A stretch of 16,275 nucleotides of DNA from contig VERC01000019.1 in assembly GCA_018882825.1 (NCBI GenBank), forward strand, positions 1-16,275, in the 5' to 3' direction. The notes under the pieces are model-generated. The model made no database searches, was not told the origin of the DNA, and saw only the letters and a list, made by a program, of their open reading frames with translations. A program made the position numbers and the translations under genes. The stretch is from Acidimicrobiia bacterium (GTDB lineage: Bacteria > Actinomycetota > Acidimicrobiia > Acidimicrobiales > Acidimicrobilacustridaceae). Position 1 is the stretch's first letter. Each line of letters begins with the position of its first letter. This document shows, piece after piece, positions 1-4,464 of this stretch.

Positions 1-228
1 CGGTGTCAGGCGGCCCTGGCCCAGCCCCGCCGCATCCGCCGGGCCCTGCACGCCCTGGCCCCCGGTGAGGCCGGTCCACCCGGGGCCGAGGTGGTCCGGG
101 CCGCCCTCGAGGAGCGCGCCGCCCGCCGCCGTCGAGCCGTCCGGCGGGGAATGGCGGTGGGTCTGGCCACGGTGACCGCCGTGGGGCTCGGGGCCGCCGC
201 TGTGGCCGCCCGTCGTCGGTCGGCCTGA
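1..228 (+). CDS. Partial hypothetical protein, C-terminal end with a hydrophobic segment
   Basis: The window opens inside an open frame that runs to a TGA at 226-228, giving 75 residues of C-terminus with no start in view. The frame has the C/G-ending codons of the neighbouring genes, which favours it being coding. The visible part is Arg/Ala rich, with a charged helical stretch (VVRAALEERAARRRRAVRR), then a hydrophobic Ala/Val/Gly segment of about 20 residues (around residues 51-71) and a basic RRRSA end. This looks like one C-terminal membrane helix with a positively charged cytoplasmic end. I do not recognise a family. It is not rpmG (L33), which often sits near secE. It could be a membrane-anchored regulator, but the sequence does not show that. 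It ends 100 bases before tRNA-Trp, so it is probably a separate transcription unit. Confidence 0.5.
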   Translation, partial: RCQAALAQPRRIRRALHALAPGEAGPPGAEVVRAALEERAARRRRAVRRGMAVGLATVTAVGLGAAAVAARRRSA

Positions 229-328
229 GCCGGTTCGCACATCCACCGCCCCCGGGCCTAGTGTTCAGCGCTCCGGCTCGCCGGGGTCCGGCGCCTCGCT
301 GGTACCCTCGCAGGTCCGGCGATGCCCT

Positions 329-401
329 AGGGCAGTAGCTCAACTGGTAGAGCACCGGTCTCCAAAACCGGCGGTTGGGGGTTCGAGTCCCTTCTGCCCT
401 G
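329..401 (+). tRNA. trnW: tRNA-Trp (anticodon CCA)
   Basis: A complete cloverleaf folds. The acceptor stem pairs AGGGCAG (329-335) with CTGCCCT (394-400), followed by discriminator G401. The D stem pairs GCTC (338-341) with GAGC (350-353). The anticodon stem pairs CCGGT (355-359) with ACCGG (367-371), enclosing loop CTCCAAA with anticodon CCA at 362-364. The T stem pairs GGGGG (377-381) with CCCTT (389-393) through two G-T wobbles, around a TTCGAGT loop. The 3' CCA is not encoded. A G discriminator is the usual tRNA-Trp identity base. tRNA-Trp just upstream of secE is a common arrangement in actinobacteria, so the tRNA may share a transcript with secE-nusG. A weak -10-like TACCCT lies at 303-308, with no convincing -35. 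Confidence 0.97.
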
Positions 402-464
402 CTCGTACGTCCCGCTCCGGCGGTCCTCCCATCGAAACCCACCGGCACGACCCGCGGAAGTCCC

Positions 465-758
465 ATGGCCCTCAATCGTGAACAGAAGCGCATGCTGCAG
501 CGCCAGGGCGAACTCGGCCCCGACGGTGAGCCGATCCGGACCCGACGCGGACCGCAGCAGCAGCGTCGCGAGCGCACCGGCCCCGTGGAGTTCGCCCGCG
601 AGGTGCGCTCCGAGTTGCGCAAGGTGGCGTGGCCGACCCGCTCCGAGACCATCAACTACTCCATCATCACGATCATCACCCTCATCGTGTTCACCGCGGT
701 CATCTTCGGGATCGACTGGGTGTTCTCCGAGGCCGTACTGAAACTGTTCGACGCATGA
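465..758 (+). CDS. secE: Preprotein translocase subunit SecE
   Basis: SecE is the small clamp-like subunit of the SecYEG protein-conducting channel in the cytoplasmic membrane. This 97-residue protein has the actinobacterial layout: a polar, basic N-terminal extension (about 1-40), the conserved amphipathic SecE motif (residues about 41-62, [17 protein letters not shown]), and a single membrane helix (about 64-86, starting [14 protein letters not shown]). The WPTR motif is the family signature. The ATG at 465 has GGAAG four bases upstream. The frame is open further upstream into the tRNA, but those codons make no sense as protein. The stop overlaps the nusG start (ATGA, 755-758), so the two are probably translationally coupled. 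secE-nusG is one of the most conserved bacterial gene pairs. Nothing unusual is seen in the protein. Confidence 0.96.
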   Translation: MALNREQKRMLQRQGELGPDGEPIRTRRGPQQQRRERTGPVEFAREVRSELRKVAWPTRSETINYSIITIITLIVFTAVIFGIDWVFSEAVLKLFDA

Positions 759-1426
759 GCACCCACGACGAGATCCCCACCACCGACGAGATGATCGGCG
801 AGCCCGCGACGGGCGACGTCGTGGTGCTCGACGCCGACGAACTGCTGGTCGAGGAACGCCCTCGGCCGCAGAGCCCGTTCGACCGACCCGGCCGTTGGTA
901 CGTGGTCCACACCCAGTCGGGCTACGAGAAGAAGGTCAAGCAGAATCTCGAAGCCCGCATCACCTCCATGAACATGGAGGAGAGCATCCACGAGGTCGTC
1001 ATCCCCATGGAGGACGTCGTCGAGTTCAAGAACGGCAAGAAGCAGGTCGTCCAGAAGAAAGTCTTCCCCGGCTACCTGCTCGTGCGCTGCGACATGACCG
1101 ATGACTCGTGGTACGTCATCCGCAACACTCCCGGCATCACCGGGTTCGTCGGCCAGGGCGCCAAGCCCTCGCCGTTGCCGCGCCGGGACGTCGAGAACTT
1201 CCTGGCCGTCAAGGACGAGACCGAGGAGGTCTCGGCCAAGCGTGGTCGCCCCCGCCTCGAGTACGAGCAGGGCGAGACGGTGCGGGTCAAGGAGGGTCCG
1301 TTCGCGGACTTCTCGGGCGAGATCGTCGAGATCAACGAGGATCAGCTCAAGCTCAAGGTCCTCGTGAACATCTTCGGTCGCGAGACACCCGTCGAGCTGG
1401 AGTTCTCGCAGGTCGCGAAGCTCTGA
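755..1426 (+). CDS. nusG: Transcription termination/antitermination factor NusG
   Basis: NusG binds the clamp of RNA polymerase during elongation and contacts Rho or ribosomal protein S10 through its KOW domain. The 223-residue product has an acidic N-terminal extension (residues 1-46) common in actinobacterial NusG. The NGN domain (about 47-165) opens with [17 protein letters not shown] and includes [10 protein letters not shown] and the TPGITGFVG turn. The C-terminal KOW domain (about 173-223) begins at [15 protein letters not shown]. The start is the ATG in the ATGA overlap with secE; in-frame codons further upstream lie inside secE and are not used. There is no separate ribosome binding site, which fits translational coupling. 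rplK follows after 54 bases. Confidence 0.97.
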   Translation: MSTHDEIPTTDEMIGEPATGDVVVLDADELLVEERPRPQSPFDRPGRWYVVHTQSGYEKKVKQNLEARITSMNMEESIHEVVIPMEDVVEFKNGKKQVVQKKVFPGYLLVRCDMTDDSWYVIRNTPGITGFVGQGAKPSPLPRRDVENFLAVKDETEEVSAKRGRPRLEYEQGETVRVKEGPFADFSGEIVEINEDQLKLKVLVNIFGRETPVELEFSQVAKL

Positions 1427-1480
1427 CGACGCCCACACGAACGCAGGAACCGAGTAGAGGACAGCAGAGGACACAAGGAC

Positions 1481-1906
1481 ATGGCCAAGAAGAAGGTTGC
1501 GGCCGTCGTGAAGATCCAGATCCCCGCCGGGGGCGCCAATCCTGCGCCGCCCGTCGGTACGGCACTGGGTCCGCACGGTGTGGCGATCATGGACTTCTGC
1601 AAGGAGTACAACGCCCGGACCGAGGCGCAGAAGGGCACGATCATCCCCGTGGAGATCACCGTCTTCGAGGACCGCTCGTTCACGTTCATCCTCAAGACCC
1701 CGCCCACCTCGGTGCTCATCAAGGAGGCGGCCGGACTGCCCAAGGGCTCCCAGACGCCCTCGCGCACCGTCGCCGGATCCATCACCGACGCCCAGGTGAC
1801 GGAGATCGCCAAGGTGAAGTTGCCGGATCTCAACGCCAATGATCTCGAGGCGGCCCGCCTCCAGGTCGCCGGCACCGCCCGCTCCATGGGCATCGACATC
1901 GTCTGA
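1481..1906 (+). CDS. rplK: 50S ribosomal protein L11
   Basis: L11 sits at the base of the GTPase stalk, binds 23S rRNA helices 43/44 and helps EF-G, EF-Tu and the stringent factor RelA act. The 141-residue length is standard. The N-terminal domain (about 1-71) has the proline-rich loop at residues 21-30 and the FCKEYNA helix. The C-terminal RNA-binding domain (about 75-141) has LPKGSQTPS and LNANDLEAA and ends in ARSMGIDIV. The loop reads [11 protein letters not shown], with Thr27 where most bacteria have the second thiopeptide-contacting proline; see findings. The start ATG at 1481 is preceded by three spaced purine-rich motifs (AGGACA at 1458, 1468 and 1476), of which the middle one has the best spacing. 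rplK-rplA is the classic L11 operon. Confidence 0.98.
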   Translation: MAKKKVAAVVKIQIPAGGANPAPPVGTALGPHGVAIMDFCKEYNARTEAQKGTIIPVEITVFEDRSFTFILKTPPTSVLIKEAAGLPKGSQTPSRTVAGSITDAQVTEIAKVKLPDLNANDLEAARLQVAGTARSMGIDIV

Positions 1907-1966
1907 CCACACATCTGCCTGCGTTGGCAGGACGCGACGGGACCACCTCGCCCGCCGCGCTGGACC

Positions 1967-1982
1967 GCACCGGTGACGGTGC
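1967..1982 (+). promoter_or_regulatory. Hairpin with GNRA-type loop just upstream of rplA
   Basis: GCACCG (1967-1972) pairs perfectly with CGGTGC (1977-1982) around a GTGA tetraloop. The hairpin ends 7 bases before the purine-rich GAGGGAG (1990-1996) that serves as rplA ribosome binding site. A second small hairpin (CTGCC 1915-1919 with GGCAG 1926-1930) follows the rplK stop. They could tune rplA translation or mRNA stability. L1 is a known autoregulator of the L11 operon, but I cannot show that this hairpin mimics its rRNA site. Confidence 0.3.
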
Positions 1983-2000
1983 CCGATCCGAGGGAGCCTC

Positions 2001-2708
2001 ATGGCGAAGCACGGCAAGAACTACCGCGGCGCGGTCGACTCGTACGATCACGCCGAACTCCACGGCACCACCCAGGCCGTGACCATGGTGAAGACCATGG
2101 CCCGGGCCAAGTTCGACGAGACCGTCGAGCTGGCGGTGCGACTGGGTGTCGATCCCCGCAAGGCCGACCAGATGGTGCGCGGCACGGTGGCCCTCCCCTC
2201 GGGAACGGGCTCGGACGTGCGCATCGCCGTCTTCGCCTCCGGTGAGGCGGCCCAGGCCGCCCGCGAGGCCGGCGCCGAGTTCGTCGGCGCCGACGACCTG
2301 CTGGCCGAGGTCGAGGGCGGGATGATGGACTTCGACATGGTCATCGCCACCCCCGACCTCATGCCCCAGGTGGGCAAGCTCGGTCGGCAGTTGGGGCCGC
2401 GTGGCCTCATGCCCAACCCCAAGACCGGCACCGTGACGCCCGACGTGGGCAAGGCCGTGGCCGACTTCAAGGGCGGCAAGGTCGAGTACCGCACCGACCG
2501 TCAGGGCAACGTGCACGTGCCGATCGGCAAGGTCTCCTTCGAGCCGGCCGCCCTCGCCGCCAACCTCCGGGCCGTGGTCGAGGAGCTGGAGAAGGCCAAG
2601 CCGTCCTCGGCCAAGGGTCGTTACCTGCGCAAGATCACCGTCTCGTCGACGATGGGTCCCGGGGTCAAGGTCGACCCGCAACGGGTCCTGGTCGCCGACG
2701 AGGCCTGA
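2001..2708 (+). CDS. rplA: 50S ribosomal protein L1
   Basis: L1 forms the mobile L1 stalk that helps move deacylated tRNA out of the E site, and in many bacteria it also represses its own operon by binding mRNA. The 235-residue length is normal. Domain I is made of the N- and C-terminal parts; domain II is the central inserted Rossmann-like domain (about residues 70-160). The signature [18 protein letters not shown] (about residues 131-148) is intact. The C-terminal part has [19 protein letters not shown] and [14 protein letters not shown]. The ATG at 2001 has GAGGGAG 4-11 bases upstream. It follows rplK after a 94-base gap with two small hairpins and is followed by the long rplJ leader, where a new transcript may begin. 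Confidence 0.98.
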   Translation: MAKHGKNYRGAVDSYDHAELHGTTQAVTMVKTMARAKFDETVELAVRLGVDPRKADQMVRGTVALPSGTGSDVRIAVFASGEAAQAAREAGAEFVGADDLLAEVEGGMMDFDMVIATPDLMPQVGKLGRQLGPRGLMPNPKTGTVTPDVGKAVADFKGGKVEYRTDRQGNVHVPIGKVSFEPAALAANLRAVVEELEKAKPSSAKGRYLRKITVSSTMGPGVKVDPQRVLVADEA

Positions 2709-2714
2709 GGCGGG

Positions 2715-2745
2715 CTGGCCCCCGGTCCCGCCCGTCGTCTACCGT
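2715..2745 (+). promoter_or_regulatory. Possible promoter for rplJ-rplL (weak)
   Basis: A TACCGT hexamer (2740-2745) fits the actinobacterial -10 form TAnnnT. The best -35 match is CTGGCC at 2715-2720 with a long 19-base spacer. The position, about 310 bases upstream of rplJ and just ahead of a structured leader, is where an L10-operon promoter is expected. The hexamers are weak, so this is only a candidate. Confidence 0.3.
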
Positions 2746-2781
2746 TTCGTCCCCGCTGCTCCGGCAGCCACAATCGAGTCC

Positions 2782-2853
2782 GCTCGCCGCAGACATCCGG
2801 AGCCCCTCGGGGCGTAACAGGTCCTCCCGGACCCTCCTGACGAGGTGAACCTC
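2782..2853 (+). promoter_or_regulatory. Candidate L10 leader (ribosomal protein autoregulatory mRNA structure)
   Basis: This part of the 349-base rplJ leader folds as four consecutive hairpins. GCTC (2782-2785) pairs with GAGC (2800-2803) around a purine-rich internal segment CCGCAGACATCCGG. GCCC pairs with GGGC (2803-2813 region, loop CTCG). GGTCC (2820-2824) pairs with GGACC (2829-2833), extended by CAG/CTG. GAGG (2842-2845) pairs with CCTC (2850-2853) around a TGAA loop. The CCGnAGAC motif followed by GC-rich stems resembles, from memory, the actinobacterial L10 leader, where the L10(L12)n complex binds its own mRNA to repress rplJ-rplL. The match is by eye only and the exact limits are uncertain. 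Confidence 0.5.
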
Positions 2854-2863
2854 CCACTTCCAT

Positions 2864-2894
2864 GGGGCGTTCCCGCGCACGCGGCGGACGCCCC
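2864..2894 (+). terminator. Strong hairpin in the rplJ leader, possible attenuator
   Basis: GGGGCGT (2864-2870) pairs with ACGCCCC (2888-2894), and an inner CCGC/GCGG stem with a GCAC loop sits inside it. A second stem, GTCGT (2895-2899) with ACGAC (2908-2912), follows at once and has TTTT in its loop. There is no U-tract directly after the main stem, so it is not a classical intrinsic terminator. It may be a transcription attenuator, a pause site or part of the L10 leader fold. The rest of the leader (2913-3000) is GC rich with further short inverted repeats and no supported gene. Confidence 0.35.
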
Positions 2895-3002
2895 GTCGTG
2901 CTTTTCGACGACCGGGCACCCGGGAACCGGTCCCGTGCGGGTCGGTCCCACCGAAGGGGCGACACGGTGCCGCCAGCATCGTGGAGCCGACGACACACCA
3001 GA

Positions 3003-3041
3003 GACACACCGGACAGACACACCGGACAGACACACCGGACA
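3003..3041 (+). repeat. Three perfect tandem copies of a 13-bp unit upstream of rplJ
   Basis: The unit GACACACCGGACA occurs three times in direct tandem (3003-3015, 3016-3028, 3029-3041) without a mismatch. A partial, diverged copy (GACACACC) lies just upstream at 2992-2999. The array ends 6 bases before the AGGAGG ribosome binding site of rplJ. The unit is C/A rich and poor in self-pairing, so it would give an open stretch of mRNA in front of the start site. See findings. Confidence 0.9.
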
Positions 3042-3057
3042 GAAGAGAGGAGGTGCG

Positions 3058-3756
3058 ATGGACAACCCGAGACCGGAGAAGGTCGCCGTGGTCGCCGAGG
3101 TGCGTGAGCGCTTCGACGGGGCCCAGGCGGTCGTGCTGACCGAGTACCGCGGTATCGACGTCGCCGGACTGGCGTCGTTGCGCCGTGCGCTGCGTGAGGC
3201 CGGTGGCGAGTACAAGGTGTACAAGAACACGCTCGTGCGTCGTGCGACGAACGAACTGGGACTGGACCTCGATGCCCAGCTGACCGGACCGACGGCCATC
3301 GCCTTCGTTCCCGCCGGCGCCGGAGACCCCGTCGCCGTCGCCAAGGCCCTGCGCGAGTTCGCCAAGGGCAATCCCAACCTGGTGGTCAAAGGCGGTGTGC
3401 TGGGGGAGAAGCTCCTCGGCGCCGCCGAGGTCGAGGCCCTCGCCGATGTGGCCCCCCGCGAGGAACTGCTCGCCCGTCTGGCCGGCCTCATGGCCGCCCC
3501 GATGGTGCAGTTCGCCGGGTTGCTGCAGGCGCTGCCTCGCAACTTCGCCTACGGACTGGCGGCGTTGATCGACCAGAAGGGCGGTGCGCCGGAGACCCCG
3601 AGCACCGGACCCGAGGTCGCCGACGCCACCGCCGACGCGGACACGACCACCCCTGACACCACCGACACCACCGAGACACCCGAGGCCGCGGCAGAACCCG
3701 CGTCCGACACCGAGACCGCTCCGGCCGAGGCCGAGGGCGACACCCAGGAGAGCTGA
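3058..3756 (+). CDS. rplJ: 50S ribosomal protein L10, with acidic C-terminal extension
   Basis: L10 anchors the L12 dimers to the ribosome and, with L12, usually represses its own mRNA. The product is 232 residues, longer than the usual 165-180. Residues about 1-135 form the rRNA-binding domain ([22 protein letters not shown] at the start in part, then [12 protein letters not shown] and [12 protein letters not shown]). The long C-terminal helix that binds L12 dimers spans about 137-176 ([16 protein letters not shown] to [12 protein letters not shown]). Residues 177-232 are a low-complexity Thr/Pro/Ala tail with 16 Asp/Glu and no Lys/Arg. The ATG at 3058 has a strong AGGAGG (3048-3053) four bases upstream. 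The frame is open upstream, but it would read the 13-bp repeats and leader hairpins as protein, so I reject earlier starts. rplL follows one base after the stop. Confidence 0.96.
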   Translation: MDNPRPEKVAVVAEVRERFDGAQAVVLTEYRGIDVAGLASLRRALREAGGEYKVYKNTLVRRATNELGLDLDAQLTGPTAIAFVPAGAGDPVAVAKALREFAKGNPNLVVKGGVLGEKLLGAAEVEALADVAPREELLARLAGLMAAPMVQFAGLLQALPRNFAYGLAALIDQKGGAPETPSTGPEVADATADADTTTPDTTDTTETPEAAAEPASDTETAPAEAEGDTQES

Positions 3757-3757
3757 A

Positions 3758-4144
3758 ATGGCAACCAAGGAAGAAATCCTCGACGCGATCGCCGGCATGT
3801 CGGTGCTCGAACTGAGCGAGCTGCTGAAGGACTTCGAGGAGAAGTTCGGCGTGACCGCCGCTGCCCCCGTGGCCGTTGCCGCGGCGGCCCCGGCCGCCGG
3901 CGGTGCCGGTGGTGGTGAGGCCGAGGCCGAGAAGGACGAGTTCGACGTCGTCCTCACCGGTGCCGGCGACAAGAAGATCCAGGTCATCAAGGAGGTGCGC
4001 GCGCTGACCAACCTGGGCCTCAAGGAGGCCAAGGACCTGGTCGACGGTGCCCCCCAGACCGTGCTCGAGAACGCGTCCAAGGAGGACGCCGAGAAGGCCA
4101 AGGCCGCCCTCGAGGGTGCCGGCGCCACCGTCGAGCTCAAGTAG
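3758..4144 (+). CDS. rplL: 50S ribosomal protein L7/L12
   Basis: L12 is the multi-copy, flexible stalk protein that recruits and activates EF-Tu, EF-G, IF2 and RF3. The 128-residue protein has the N-terminal dimerisation domain that binds L10 (residues 1-33, [20 protein letters not shown]). An Ala/Gly-rich hinge covers about 34-57. The globular C-terminal domain (about 60-128) carries the factor-binding helix ([20 protein letters not shown]). It begins one base after the rplJ stop; the ribosome binding site must lie within the rplJ end (CAGGAG at 3746-3751). Strong non-coding structure follows 29 bases after the stop, so the L10-L12 pair can be expressed well above rpoBC. Confidence 0.98.
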   Translation: MATKEEILDAIAGMSVLELSELLKDFEEKFGVTAAAPVAVAAAAPAAGGAGGGEAEAEKDEFDVVLTGAGDKKIQVIKEVRALTNLGLKEAKDLVDGAPQTVLENASKEDAEKAKAALEGAGATVELK

Positions 4145-4147
4145 TCC

Positions 4148-4163
4148 CGGGCGGGTCTGCCCG
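4148..4163 (+). promoter_or_regulatory. Small hairpin after the rplL stop
   Basis: CGGGC (4148-4152) pairs with GCCCG (4159-4163) around a 6-base loop, beginning 4 bases after the rplL stop codon. It lies just before the much stronger hairpin at 4173-4204. It could protect the 3' end of the rplJL message or form a double structure with the next hairpin. Confidence 0.35.
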
Positions 4164-4172
4164 TCCACACCG

Positions 4173-4204
4173 GTGATGCCCACTCCTGCGGGGGTGGGCA
4201 TCAC
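4173..4204 (+). terminator. Strong rplL-rpoB hairpin (terminator, attenuator or processing site)
   Basis: GTGATGCCCAC (4173-4183) is perfectly complementary to GTGGGCATCAC (4194-4204). Three further inner pairs (one U-G) close a TGCG tetraloop, making a stem of 14 pairs. No U-tract follows. Intrinsic terminators of high-GC actinobacteria often lack one, so this may end most rplJL transcripts. In E. coli the same junction holds a partial attenuator and an RNase III cut site that lower rpoBC output relative to rplJL. A similar role here is inferred from position and stem strength. Confidence 0.6.
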
Positions 4205-4219
4205 TGCGTCCGGGAACGC

Positions 4220-4248
4220 TTGACCCCCTGCGGGGGCCGGTCTAGGTT
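4220..4248 (+). promoter_or_regulatory. Candidate rpoB promoter P1 (TTGACC - 17 - TAGGTT)
   Basis: TTGACC (4220-4225) and TAGGTT (4243-4248) are separated by 17 bases. They fit the housekeeping SigA consensus (TTGACA and TAnnnT) well. It lies directly downstream of the strong hairpin, so it can restart transcription for rpoBC. The predicted start near 4255 would give a leader of about 210 bases. The start of the spacer has a perfect inverted repeat, CCCCC TGC GGGGG (4224-4236), overlapping the end of the -35 box; this could be an operator or chance in GC-rich DNA. Confidence 0.6.
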
Positions 4249-4331
4249 GCCGCCAATTCGATCGGGGCAGGAGTGGATGATCCCCCGAGTGAGCGCCCGT
4301 CTCCGCCGCCGCCGAGGCCCGGATTCCAGGG

Positions 4332-4361
4332 TTGCTCTTCCACGCGTCCCGGCCCTAGGAT
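4332..4361 (+). promoter_or_regulatory. Candidate rpoB promoter P2 (TTGCTC - 18 - TAGGAT)
   Basis: TTGCTC (4332-4337) and TAGGAT (4356-4361) are 18 bases apart; TAGGAT is a good actinobacterial -10. A start near 4368 would leave a leader of roughly 97 bases before the rpoB TTG. Together with P1 this would give tandem promoters, as is known for rpoBC in other actinobacteria. The remaining part of this 320-base gap (4362-4464) is GC rich with short hairpins such as GGCGG/CCGCC, and no gene is supported. Confidence 0.45.
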
Positions 4362-4464
4362 CGGCGGTCCGCCCTGCCGCATCTCCGGGTGCCGTCGAGT
4401 CGTCCACCACGGCCCGACGCGCCCCGCCGCAGCGCGTCACGCCCAACCGACACAGGAGACCTCC

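Noticed and set aside
656..2017. Long open frames on the minus strand opposite secE-nusG-rplK, and similar long ones opposite rpoB, rpoC and fusA
   Set aside because: They are shadows created by strong third-position C/G bias of the + strand genes. Their Leu/Asp/Val/His-rich translations have no recognisable domain.
3003..3041. CRISPR-like array
   Set aside because: The 13-bp units are directly tandem with no spacers, too short, and no cas genes are present.
2845..3057. In-frame upstream extension of rplJ
   Set aside because: It would translate leader hairpins and the 13-bp repeats into low-complexity peptide, whereas ATG 3058 has a near-perfect AGGAGG and starts the conserved L10 domain.
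2862..3107. Arg-rich small ORF in the rplJ leader
   Set aside because: It overlaps the rplJ start in another frame, has no good ribosome binding site and reads through the repeat array; its composition is that of GC-rich noise.
4273..4464. In-frame GTG at 4273 as a longer rpoB start
   Set aside because: It would add a Pro/Arg-rich, non-conserved stretch that covers the candidate P2 promoter, while TTG 4465 has a well-spaced AGGAG and gives the family N-terminus.
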